Shown here: positions 53,603 to 61,168 of the stretch, piece after piece
Numbering within the stretch: position 1 is the stretch's first letter
Layout of the letters: each line of letters begins with the position of its first letter
NCBI GenBank assembly: GCA_964603985.1
Contig: CAZRXG010000005.1
Coordinates: 1 to 64,000, forward strand
Reading direction: 5' to 3'
Length of the DNA: 64,000 nucleotides
From: CAZRXG01 sp964603985
GTDB lineage: Bacteria > Chloroflexota > Anaerolineae > Aggregatilineales > UBA3940
The notes under the pieces: model-generated
Told to the model about the DNA's origin: nothing
The model's database searches: none
The model's input: only the letters and a program-made list of their open reading frames with translations
Program-made: the position numbers and the translations under genes

Positions 53603-54052
53603 CGCCCTGAGCAGGAACTTTGCCACGCCACCGGCCTGTGTGTCGAACACGTCGACGGCGGCGTCGATAACGTCGGCGACGTATTGCAGCTTTTTGATCA
53701 GCTTGCTTTTGACTGGTTTTGTCTCCTGCCGGATCATGTCGGTGGCCGATTCGAGGCTGCTGAGTACGTCCTGGGCGGTCGGCTCGTCCAGCTCACCGGC
53801 CTGCTGTGCCTCCTGAATCAGGCCATGCAGCTCGGCCAGCAGATCGGCAAACTGGTCGGGGGTTTCAGCAACGACGCCGTTGATGATCAGATCGCGACCG
53901 GCGTTGTAGTCGCTCCTGGCCGACCCGCGTCCGACGTTAGCGCCGGGGCCAACGTCGCCGTAGATCACGATGTGATCGCCGCCCGCCGGTGGGTCCGGTG
54001 GGCCGGTTTCCCTTTTTTCGGGTTCGAGGTTAGAATCAGGTTTAGTATTCAT
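53555..54052 (-). CDS. Small protein with Gly-rich GD-PG module and hydrophobic C-terminus
   Basis: 165 residues. After a charged, Pro-rich start, residues 31-58 read YGDVGPGANVGRG then DYNAGRDLIINGV, a compact Gly-rich motif that recurs in the N-terminal part of the divergent NACHT-FGE protein. A helical region (65-130) and a C-terminal hydrophobic or amphipathic segment (GGVAKFLLRALPFAALLVKLA, 141-161) follow. ATG 54052 is chosen because the promoter's -10 (54081-54086) rules out the upstream ATG at 54082; AAGGAG is 12 bases upstream. It could be an adaptor or membrane-acting effector of the neighbouring STAND proteins. Function is not established. Confidence 0.78.
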   Translation of the reverse strand: MNTKPDSNLEPEKRETGPPDPPAGGDHIVIYGDVGPGANVGRGSARSDYNAGRDLIINGVVAETPDQFADLLAELHGLIQEAQQAGELDEPTAQDVLSSLESATDMIRQETKPVKSKLIKKLQYVADVIDAAVDVFDTQAGGVAKFLLRALPFAALLVKLASRIF

Positions 54053-54080
54053 TGGTTTTTCGTTCTCCTTCGGTGACTTC

Positions 54081-54110
54081 ATTGTAAGCGTTGCCAGCCG
54101 GTCTGGCAAC
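54081..54110 (-). promoter_or_regulatory. Promoter of the small module protein with a 21-bp operator-like dyad
   Basis: On the minus strand: TTGCCA (54109-54104), 17-base spacer, TACAAT (54086-54081). A perfect inverted repeat GTTGCCAG-N5-CTGGCAAC (54090-54110) covers the -35 and most of the spacer, the position of a repressor site. Confidence 0.72.
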
Positions 54111-54276
54111 AGGGCGAGGGCTTGAGGCAGGTACATCGCGGCGCATGCCGCACGGGGGATAGGGGGATCGACGGTATAGACGTTCGTGAATAGTTGCAGC
54201 CCCGACTCCGGGGCAGGCGCACGCCGGATTGTGATGGGGGGTCGCGTGCACGCTCGCAGGACGTGGGAGGAGTGGT

Positions 54277-57150
54277 ATGTCGAAGGCATTGGCAGCACGA
54301 AGGGTATCGACGATGAAGAAGAAAAAGCACCCCCTGAGCAACAAAGAGCGCCGGGAAGCGGAGAGCTACCTGCAGCGGCTGGAGGCCATCCTGCAAGAGG
54401 AGGGCGTAAACACCGAGGGGCTGAACGAAGCGTGCCTGAAACGCATCGCCCAGAAGGTGCGCGAGATGCTGGACGAGGACGACGCCGTCAAGCGCCAGCC
54501 GATCAACCAGCCGGTGAAGGCGCAGCCCGGCGACACGATCCGCGTCACTGGCGACGCGATGCCCGGCTCGAACCTGGGGAGCGGAAAGACGTACAACACG
54601 GGCGGCGTGGCCGGACGCGACCACATCACCAGGAAGATCAGCGCGCAGACCTACGTCGAGCATGCCGACAAGGTGGTTTCCAGCGAGGGCGTGGCCGGGG
54701 TGGTGAATGACCTGGAGCGTAACTACCTGACGCGCCTGAAGCTGACCGCCGGGCGTATGCCGCTCGGACAGCTTGACCCGCAAACCGCCACGCCGGGGCA
54801 GCCGGTGCCGGAGATCCGGCTGGACGCGGTTTACGTGCCGCTGGACACCACCCTGACCCAACCGGCGGTCGGTGGGAAGAGCGGCGAGCGCGCGCCCGTG
54901 CCGGTGCTGGATGCCGTGATCCGCAACCGGCGGCTGGTGATCCTGGGTGACCCCGGCTCCGGCAAGACGACGCTCATCAACCACCTGACGCTGTGCCTGG
55001 CAGGTGCGCGGCTCCAGCCGGAAAGCGGCTACCTGGCCCAGTTGAGCGTCCCCGGCCAGGATGGGCAGCGGGCGGCCAACTGGCGCTTTGGCGCGCTGCT
55101 GCCGGTGCGAGTTGACCTGCGCGAGCTGGTTTACGACATCCCGGACGACGCCAAGTGCGGCACGTCTGACATGGTGTGGGCGCACATCGCCAGGAAGTTG
55201 GCGGCGCACAACCTGGAGGACTTCGCCAAGCAGCTTCAGCGGGCGCTGGGTGAAGGTGAGTGCCTGGTGATGTTCGATGGGCTGGATGAGATCAGTGACC
55301 AGACGAAACGCCGTCTGGTGCGGGAGGCGGTGAAGGATTTCGCCGAGCTTCACGGCGAGACGAAGTGCCGCTTCGTCGTGACCTGCCGGGTGCTTTCCTA
55401 CACCGACCCGGCCTGGCAGTTGACCGGCTTCCCGGCGGTGACGCTCGCCCCGTTGGGCGCGAGCAGCGTCAACACCTTCATCGACAACTGGTACACTGCC
55501 CTGGCGCAGCAGGATTACGTCGAGCCGCGCGCTGCGCGGGTCAAGGCGCAGGAGCTGCGCGCTGCCGCCGCGTACCTGTCGGACCTGGCGCAGAACCCGC
55601 TGCTGCTGACCGTCATGGCGCTGGTGCACACTTACAAGGGCAAGTTGCCCAGGGAGCGCGTGCGGTTGTACGAGGACTGCTTCAGCCTGCTTTTATGGGA
55701 TTGGCAGCGCACCAAGCAGATCGCGCCCGGCAAGTGGGAGCGGGGCATCCTGGAAGACCTCGACACCCGCCCGGTGTGTCTGGTCAACGCGCTGTGCGAG
55801 ACGGCCTTCAACGCCCACAAGACCCAGGGTGAGCGGCAGGGGAAAGCCGACATCCCCCAGTCGGAGCTTTACCGGGTTTTCCAGCGCTACCTGGACGGGG
55901 AGTGGGGCAAGGCACAGCGCTTCGGCGAGTACGTGGAGCAGCGGGCCGGGCTGCTGATCAAGCGGGGCAAGACCGAGAACGGGGACGATCTGTACGCGTT
56001 TCTGCACCGCTGCTTCCAGGAGTTCCTGGCGGGGCGTCACATCGTGGGCGGGCGGGACGTTGCCCGGCGCGTGGCCGAGCTGGCCGCCGAGGGCGACATC
56101 TGGCACGAGGTGCTGCTGCTGGCCGTCGGGCACCTGGTCTTCAACCTACAGCAGGTGCCGCCCGCAGTCGATGCGATCAACCTGCTGTGCAAGGCCAGCC
56201 TGCCGACCGACGACGCGGGCTGGCGGTCGGTGTGGTGGGCGGGGGAGATGATGCACATCGTGGGGCGCTCGGCGGCGCTCCAGGACGAGCACATCGGCAG
56301 GGACCTGGTGCCGCGCGTGGTGCAGCAGTTGGCGGCGCTGGTCCAGGGCGGGCACCTTGACCCGCGCGAACGCGCTCAGGCTGCCGACGTGCTGGGCGAG
56401 TTGGGCGACCCGCGACGCGGAATTTGCTCGCCGCTGCCGGACATGGTGGCGATCCCGGGTGGAACATTCGGGATGGGGGCCGATGGGGAGAGGCATAAGG
56501 TGCGCGTCAAGCCGTTCCGCCTGTCGCGCTACCCGGTGACGAATGCCCAGTTTGCCAGGTTCGCCAAAGATGGCTACAACAACGACGCCTATTGGACGCC
56601 CGCCGGGCGTGAGTGGCGCAAGCGAACCGGGCAGCCAAGGGGCCTGCTCGGCGACCCGGTGTGGGGCATCGCCAACCGGCCTGTAGTGGGCATCACCTGG
56701 TACGAGGCGGTGGCCTACGCCAACTGGCTCAAGGCGAAGACCGGCAAGCCCTTCCGCCTGCCGACCGAGGCCGAGTGGGAGCAGGCGGCGGCGGGCACAG
56801 ATGGGCGGCGCTATCCCTTCGGGAGCCGGGCCAGCAAGAACATCGCCAACATCCGCGAGACGGGCATCGGGCAGACGGCGGCGGTGGGCATCTTCCCGGA
56901 GGACAGGACGCCGGAGGGTCTCTACGACATGGGCGGCAACGTGTGGGAGTGGTGCAGCAGCCTGGCGAAGAAATACCCCTATAAGGCCGGTGACGGGCGC
57001 GAGGATCTCAAGGCTGAGGGAGCGCGCATCCTGCGCGGGGGCGCATACGACAGCCCAAGGCGGACGATCCACTGCACCCAGCGCCGCCCGGTCGAGCCGC
57101 ACGCGCGCGTATCGCTGATCGGGTTCCGCGTGGCATGCGACGGCGGGTAG
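54277..57150 (+). CDS. NACHT STAND NTPase fused to an FGE-sulfatase / C-type-lectin-like domain
   Basis: 957 residues. A helical start (13-70) leads to the Gly-rich module TGDAMPGSNLGSG and YNTGGVAGRDHIT (91-118), shared with the divergent small protein. RLDAVYVPLDTTL precedes the NACHT domain: Walker A GDPGSGKT at 224-231, Walker B LVMFDGLDEI near 330, FVVTCRVLSY, and a winged helix ending FLHRCFQEFLAGRHI. Residues from about 720 form an FGE/SUMF1 fold: MVAIPGGTFGMGADGE, RYPVTNAQFARF, FRLPTEAEWEQAA, YDMGGNVWEWC, RGGAYDSPRR and the final GFRVA. Such domains recognise ligands in diversity-generating retroelement targets and conflict NTPases. ATG 54277 has GGGAGGAG upstream; ATG 54313 is an alternative. 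Confidence 0.9.
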   Translation: MSKALAARRVSTMKKKKHPLSNKERREAESYLQRLEAILQEEGVNTEGLNEACLKRIAQKVREMLDEDDAVKRQPINQPVKAQPGDTIRVTGDAMPGSNLGSGKTYNTGGVAGRDHITRKISAQTYVEHADKVVSSEGVAGVVNDLERNYLTRLKLTAGRMPLGQLDPQTATPGQPVPEIRLDAVYVPLDTTLTQPAVGGKSGERAPVPVLDAVIRNRRLVILGDPGSGKTTLINHLTLCLAGARLQPESGYLAQLSVPGQDGQRAANWRFGALLPVRVDLRELVYDIPDDAKCGTSDMVWAHIARKLAAHNLEDFAKQLQRALGEGECLVMFDGLDEISDQTKRRLVREAVKDFAELHGETKCRFVVTCRVLSYTDPAWQLTGFPAVTLAPLGASSVNTFIDNWYTALAQQDYVEPRAARVKAQELRAAAAYLSDLAQNPLLLTVMALVHTYKGKLPRERVRLYEDCFSLLLWDWQRTKQIAPGKWERGILEDLDTRPVCLVNALCETAFNAHKTQGERQGKADIPQSELYRVFQRYLDGEWGKAQRFGEYVEQRAGLLIKRGKTENGDDLYAFLHRCFQEFLAGRHIVGGRDVARRVAELAAEGDIWHEVLLLAVGHLVFNLQQVPPAVDAINLLCKASLPTDDAGWRSVWWAGEMMHIVGRSAALQDEHIGRDLVPRVVQQLAALVQGGHLDPRERAQAADVLGELGDPRRGICSPLPDMVAIPGGTFGMGADGERHKVRVKPFRLSRYPVTNAQFARFAKDGYNNDAYWTPAGREWRKRTGQPRGLLGDPVWGIANRPVVGITWYEAVAYANWLKAKTGKPFRLPTEAEWEQAAAGTDGRRYPFGSRASKNIANIRETGIGQTAAVGIFPEDRTPEGLYDMGGNVWEWCSSLAKKYPYKAGDGREDLKAEGARILRGGAYDSPRRTIHCTQRRPVEPHARVSLIGFRVACDGG

Positions 57151-57157
57151 GGGAGGG

Positions 57158-57203
57158 GTTTCAGTCCGCAGATTGCGCGGATTACACAGATTTTTCTACA
57201 CTT
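57158..57203. repeat. Short palindromic repeat, family C, copy 2
   Basis: GTTTCAGTCCGCAGATT-GCGCGGATTACACAGATTT, nearly identical to 9131-9176. It follows the NACHT-FGE stop codon by a few bases, as copy 1 follows other intergenic DNA upstream of clpC. Confidence 0.65.
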
Positions 57204-57240
57204 TTGTCCCACTGCGGCACGGCTGGAGGCGTTCAACTCT

Positions 57241-57270
57241 ATCATGCCCGGACTGGATACTCAAGGTGCG
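57241..57270. repeat. Fragment of repeat family A
   Basis: ATCATGCCCGGACTGGATAC then TCAAGGTGCG, matching the right end and tail of the three complete family A copies. The left arm and core are absent. The rest of 57151-57420 shows no gene. Confidence 0.55.
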
Positions 57271-57420
57271 TCCGGCGCGCGAAAAAGCCGCCGCCGCCGG
57301 CTGCGTAGAGGCGACCATCCCGGCTCGACCGGCCCGGTCGCGTCCACCGACCGGCGGCGGGGTGGGAAGGAGTTGAGGGACGGGTGCGGCCGGCGTGAGG
57401 GGGGACGCCAGCCGCGCCCG

Positions 57421-57819
57421 TTATCGACTGTTCAGCAAAGATGCAACCTTGTCGATCAGGTCGTCAGGGTCGATTGGCTTGTCAATAAAGTCATCGACCG
57501 GCAGGTAAGTCTCGTCCGGCCCGAAGCGCAGGTCGGTCGTGGAATGCAGGGCGCTGAGGATCATGATCGGGACGTCGCTGTAAGCTGCCAGCGGTGAGCC
57601 GGGGTCGGGGCTACGCAACTGGAGGGCCAGTTGGAACCCCTCGGTGGTGGTGTCCATCATCACGTCCAGGATGATCAGGTCCGGCTCGACCTCCTGCACC
57701 TTGCGGATCCCTTCCTCACCGTTGAGCGCGTCAAATACCTTGTGACCGACACTCTCTAACGTGGTGCGCACCGCAAGCACGATATCGGGATCGTCGTCGA
57801 CTATCAAAATATTCGCCAT
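57421..57819 (-). CDS. Stand-alone response-regulator receiver domain
   Basis: 132 residues, only a receiver domain: acidic pair D8/D9, phosphoacceptor D52 in IILDVMMD, S89 in the Thr/Ser position and K114 in FIDKPIDPDDLIDKV. Single-domain receivers relay phosphate or dock on partners. An insertion of about 15 residues before strand 4 (RSPDPGSPLAAYSDVP) lengthens the domain. GGAGG sits five bases before the ATG. No histidine kinase gene is adjacent, so its partner is unknown. It lies between the STAND and pentapeptide genes. Confidence 0.9.
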   Translation of the reverse strand: MANILIVDDDPDIVLAVRTTLESVGHKVFDALNGEEGIRKVQEVEPDLIILDVMMDTTTEGFQLALQLRSPDPGSPLAAYSDVPIMILSALHSTTDLRFGPDETYLPVDDFIDKPIDPDDLIDKVASLLNSR

Positions 57820-57834
57820 CTCGGCCTCCGATTT

Positions 57835-57850
57835 CTTTCAGCGCTGAAAG
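57835..57850. promoter_or_regulatory. 16-bp perfect palindrome upstream of the receiver gene
   Basis: CTTTCAGCGCTGAAAG lies about 16 bases before the receiver start codon, followed by GTTAACGCCGTTAA. Its position in the leader suits an operator. No -35/-10 pair is clear. Confidence 0.45.
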
Positions 57851-57903
57851 CGTTAACGCCGTTAATCTACCGCTTATGTCCCAGGAATGCACGGGCACGA
57901 AGC

Positions 57904-59055
57904 TCAGCCGGCGTCGCCCGGCAGGTTGAAGCGGCCATCGTAGCGGCTGCCGTCGGGCAGGGTGGCCTCCGCCAGGCTGTAAGCCCCGGCCAACTCGTCC
58001 ATTTCCAGGCTGCGCGCGCCTTCCAAATTGGCCCCGCGCAGGTTGGCCCCCTGGAGGTGGGTCACGCGGAACTCAACCCCCTGGAGGTTGGCCCGGCTCA
58101 ATTGAGCGCCTTCCAGGTTTGCCCCGGACAGGTTGGCCCCGGACAGGTCGGCCCCTTCCAGATTGGCCCCGCGCATACCGGCCCACATCAAGCTGGCCGC
58201 CTGGAGATTGGCCCGGCTCAGGTCGGCCTTCTCCAGGTTGGCGACACTCAGGTCGGCTTCCCGGAGGTCGGCCTGGCTCAGGTCGGCGCCTGCCAGGTTG
58301 GAGAGACTGAGGTCCACGCCCCGCAGTTGAGCGCCCTTCAGACCGGCGCCTTTGAGCGTGGCGCTGCTGTGCCACTCGCGTGCCCGCAGCTCTTCGACCG
58401 CTTCCAGCACCGCCTGGTTGTCCTGACTGCGCAGCTTCTCAATGAGCTGCATCTCGATGCTGGTCATGGCGGCTGCTTCGTCGGCGCTCTTAACACGCAG
58501 CAGGTGCTCGTCTGCCCACTCCTGGCCGCGCCGGTAACTCTCCACGGGGACACCGTAGAATCCCGCCATGGCGGATGGGTCGCCGGTGTCGATGTGCAGC
58601 AGGCGGGCATCCTTCAGATCGCCCGCCAGGTTGTAGCGCCCGTCGTAGCGACCGCCGTAGTACAGCCTCGCAGCCCGCAGCCTGCTGGCCTGGGCAAGCT
58701 GGGCGTCGGACAGATGGTGCGCGCCACCCAGGTCGGCGTTGTACAGATCGGCTCCCTCCAGGTCGGCCCCACGCAGGTCGGCCTCGCGCAGGTTGGCCCG
58801 GTTCAGCCGCGCCTTGCAGAGTCTGGCCGCACACAGGTTGGCCCCGCGCAAGTCGGCCTGGCGTAGATCGACCCCCTGGAGGTTGGCCTCGTGCAGGTCG
58901 GCCCCCTGAAGGTTGGCGCAGCGGAAGCCCATACCCTGCAGCGCCTCGCCACAAAGCCCGCCTTGGGCCCGCAGCTCTTCAACCGCTCCCAACACGATAC
59001 CGTTGTCCGGACTGCGTAACTTGCGAATAAGCTGCATCTCTGTATTTATCATCAT
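57904..59055 (-). CDS. Pentapeptide-repeat protein with two duplicated halves
   Basis: 383 residues. Each half opens with the same helical segment (MQLIRKLRSPDNGIVLGAVEELRA; MQLIEKLRSQDNQAVLEAVEELRA) followed by A(D/N)LxxA pentapeptides that build a right-handed quadrilateral beta-helix. Each ends in a RYDGR(Y/F)NL-G-D motif. Between the halves lies a small linker domain (HIDTGDPSAMAGFYGVPVESYRRGQEWADEHLL). Roughly 30 pentapeptides in total. No MfpA/Qnr-like gyrase role can be inferred. ATG 59055 (or 59052) has AGGAGG upstream; the longer frame lacks support. It is divergent from the caspase-like gene. Confidence 0.88.
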   Translation of the reverse strand: MMINTEMQLIRKLRSPDNGIVLGAVEELRAQGGLCGEALQGMGFRCANLQGADLHEANLQGVDLRQADLRGANLCAARLCKARLNRANLREADLRGADLEGADLYNADLGGAHHLSDAQLAQASRLRAARLYYGGRYDGRYNLAGDLKDARLLHIDTGDPSAMAGFYGVPVESYRRGQEWADEHLLRVKSADEAAAMTSIEMQLIEKLRSQDNQAVLEAVEELRAREWHSSATLKGAGLKGAQLRGVDLSLSNLAGADLSQADLREADLSVANLEKADLSRANLQAASLMWAGMRGANLEGADLSGANLSGANLEGAQLSRANLQGVEFRVTHLQGANLRGANLEGARSLEMDELAGAYSLAEATLPDGSRYDGRFNLPGDAG

Positions 59056-59110
59056 CGCAACCTCCTGATCACTGTTCTTCTTGCCTTCGATCACCAGTCT
59101 AGCAAGAGAT

Positions 59111-59151
59111 GGTGACAGGCGCGGTCGCAAAGCGGTGACAAAACGGTAACA
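59111..59151. promoter_or_regulatory. Three spaced GGTGACA direct repeats in the divergent gap
   Basis: GGTGACA at 59111-59117 and 59134-59140, and GGTAACA at 59145-59151. Start-to-start distances are 23 and 11 bases, about two and one helical turns, as for OmpR/PhoB-type sites. They lie between the pentapeptide and caspase-like genes. Confidence 0.45.
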
Positions 59152-59222
59152 GAAATGCGGCGGATAACCCGGAGGGGTGGGGATGGTTGTGGGCCTTCGT
59201 GCTTTTCCAGGCCGCTCGTGCC

Positions 59223-59250
59223 TTTACACGGGGTGTGCTGCCACTATAAT
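59223..59250 (+). promoter_or_regulatory. Promoter of the caspase-like gene
   Basis: TTTACA (59223-59228), 16-base spacer, TATAAT (59245-59250). The start near 59257 gives a leader of about 34 bases and excludes the longer frame that begins at 59177. Confidence 0.72.
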
Positions 59251-59290
59251 AGGAACGCAACACGCACAGGCCGCAAGAGGGGGGGACATT

Positions 59291-61042
59291 ATGATGGAGT
59301 ATCAGCCTCGCTACGAAAAGTCCTACGCGTTAGCCATCGGCATCGACACCTACCGGCACGCCGACTTGCTGCCGCCGCTGAGCACGGCCCGCCTCGGCGC
59401 GGAGGCCGTCGCCGAGATACTTAACCAGGAATACGCATTCGATGAGGTCGTTTGCCTGCTGGACGAAGCGGCGACCAAGTCCGGCGTCGAAGATGCATAC
59501 ACCGCCCTGCGGGCCAGGACCGGCCCCGACGACCGACTGGTGATCTACTTCGCCGGACACGGGATCGGCATCAAGGGCACGGTGCGCACCGAGGGCTGGC
59601 TGGCCGCCTACGACTCGGACCACACGCGCCACCACCGGCTGATCCGCATGCAGGAAATGACCGACCCCAACTACACCCGCGCCAAGCACGTGCTCGCCAT
59701 CCTCGACACGTGTCACAGCGGGCTGGCGCTGACCTACGAGGCCCCACGCGCGCCCGCCGCCCCGCGTGATCCGCGCCGCGCGGTGGAGCATTTCCTGGCC
59801 CGGCGCTCTTATCAGGTGCTCGCCTCGGCCAACCCACTGGAGACGGCCACCGACGCGGGCCTGCTCGACGGGCACACGCCCTTCACAGGCTACCTGCTGC
59901 GCGCGCTACGCGGCGACGAGTCTGCCGCCCGCGATCCCGTCACCGGCCTGCTTACCGCCGACAGCGTGGCGCAGTTCATCCGCAACAGCATGGCGGCCAG
60001 CTTCCGCCACTGGCAGGGGCCGCAGGCGGGCATCCTGCCCGGCGACGGGGGCGGCGTGCTGGTCTGGCAGACCCCCGGCCCGTTCGACAGGCTGCCTGAG
60101 CGCCTGCAGCGCGCCTTTGCCAGCGACGACGCCGACACACGCTATCTCTGCGTTGGGGAGGCCGAACGCCTGCTGGACGATCCCCGCCACGCCGAAGCCA
60201 TCCGCGACGTGCTGAACGAGCTGGTGCTCAACGACCCCGACCGCGAGGTACGCCGTCGGGCGCTTGAGGCGCTGCGCCGCGCTCCCACGCCCGCGCCTGT
60301 GTCCGCCGAGCCGGAGCCGCCGCCCATCGTTGAGACCACCGTGAGCGAACCACCAACCGTGACCGAAGTCGTGCCGCCGGAGCCTGCGCCACAGCCGACA
60401 GAACGCCCCCGACCTGAGGCCGCCGCCCGGCCATCCGCGCCGGAGAAAAGCCCGTGGTCCACCATCCTGATCATCGCCGCTACCTGGGCGCTGGCCACAT
60501 TCCTCAGGCCGTTTCTGTGGAGCATCGCGCCGGGGAGTTCTTTTCTTGAAAGAACGGTGAACCTGGTCCTCACTGCGCTCAGCGCGCTGATTACGATGCG
60601 GGCGCTGCGGCGGGTGGAACCTTCGATTAAGGCAGCACAACTGTGGACCGCCACCATCAGTTGGGCCGTCGCCGACCTGATCAGCGCGCTAACTATTGGC
60701 TCGGTGCTTCTCCGCATTATGTACCAACCCACCGCCATGTACTTTATCGGCATCATCAATGGAGCCATCGCCGGGCTGATCGTCGGGCTGGTGCTGCGCC
60801 GGGCACAACCGGCCATCGGTGGCCCGCAAATCGCGACGCTTACCGGCGGGTGGGCTGGCGGTGCGCTGCTGGCCGAGATCATCAACCACACACGCCCTAT
60901 CATCTGGTTTGGGACCGCCTACATACGTCTCCCGATCAACACCGTCATCGGGGGCGCCGTCGCGGCGACCATCGGGGGAGGTGTGACCGTGTGGCTGCTC
61001 AACCGGGCGCAATCTTTGAAGAGCAAGCGCACGACACCGTAA
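59291..61042 (+). CDS. Caspase-like (C14) peptidase with C-terminal membrane domain
   Basis: 583 residues. The caspase fold opens SYALAIGIDTYRHADLLPPLSTA, with catalytic H90 in LVIYFAGHG and C141 in AILDTCHSG, both intact. A short HEAT-like helical segment (about 285-350, NELVLNDPDREVRRRALEAL) and a Pro/Glu-rich linker (350-400) follow. The last 180 residues contain six hydrophobic segments (for example STILIIAATWALATFL, IINGAIAGLIVGLVLRR). Bacterial caspase-like peptidases act in programmed cell death and phage defence by cleaving host or partner proteins. A GAGGGGGG run lies just before the ATG. Neighbouring STAND proteins could be activators. Confidence 0.88.
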   Translation: MMEYQPRYEKSYALAIGIDTYRHADLLPPLSTARLGAEAVAEILNQEYAFDEVVCLLDEAATKSGVEDAYTALRARTGPDDRLVIYFAGHGIGIKGTVRTEGWLAAYDSDHTRHHRLIRMQEMTDPNYTRAKHVLAILDTCHSGLALTYEAPRAPAAPRDPRRAVEHFLARRSYQVLASANPLETATDAGLLDGHTPFTGYLLRALRGDESAARDPVTGLLTADSVAQFIRNSMAASFRHWQGPQAGILPGDGGGVLVWQTPGPFDRLPERLQRAFASDDADTRYLCVGEAERLLDDPRHAEAIRDVLNELVLNDPDREVRRRALEALRRAPTPAPVSAEPEPPPIVETTVSEPPTVTEVVPPEPAPQPTERPRPEAAARPSAPEKSPWSTILIIAATWALATFLRPFLWSIAPGSSFLERTVNLVLTALSALITMRALRRVEPSIKAAQLWTATISWAVADLISALTIGSVLLRIMYQPTAMYFIGIINGAIAGLIVGLVLRRAQPAIGGPQIATLTGGWAGGALLAEIINHTRPIIWFGTAYIRLPINTVIGGAVAATIGGGVTVWLLNRAQSLKSKRTTP

Positions 61043-61168
61043 TAGGGTGGTGGCCCTCGCACGTCCCAGGGCGGATTGACGGTGGTAGGCCGCGTCCCAA
61101 ACGGGGGCCTCGGAAACGTGCTACAATACGGCAGGTAGTAGGCGAGTGAGTGTTACAGGAATCCAGGC

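Noticed and set aside
54079..55629. 516-codon minus-strand frame opposite the NACHT-FGE gene
   Set aside because: Shadow frame of a well supported gene. It also runs through the dyad-bearing promoter region.
56430..57420. A complete diversity-generating retroelement
   Set aside because: No reverse transcriptase, template repeat or accessory gene lies within the window; only a possible target-type domain is seen.
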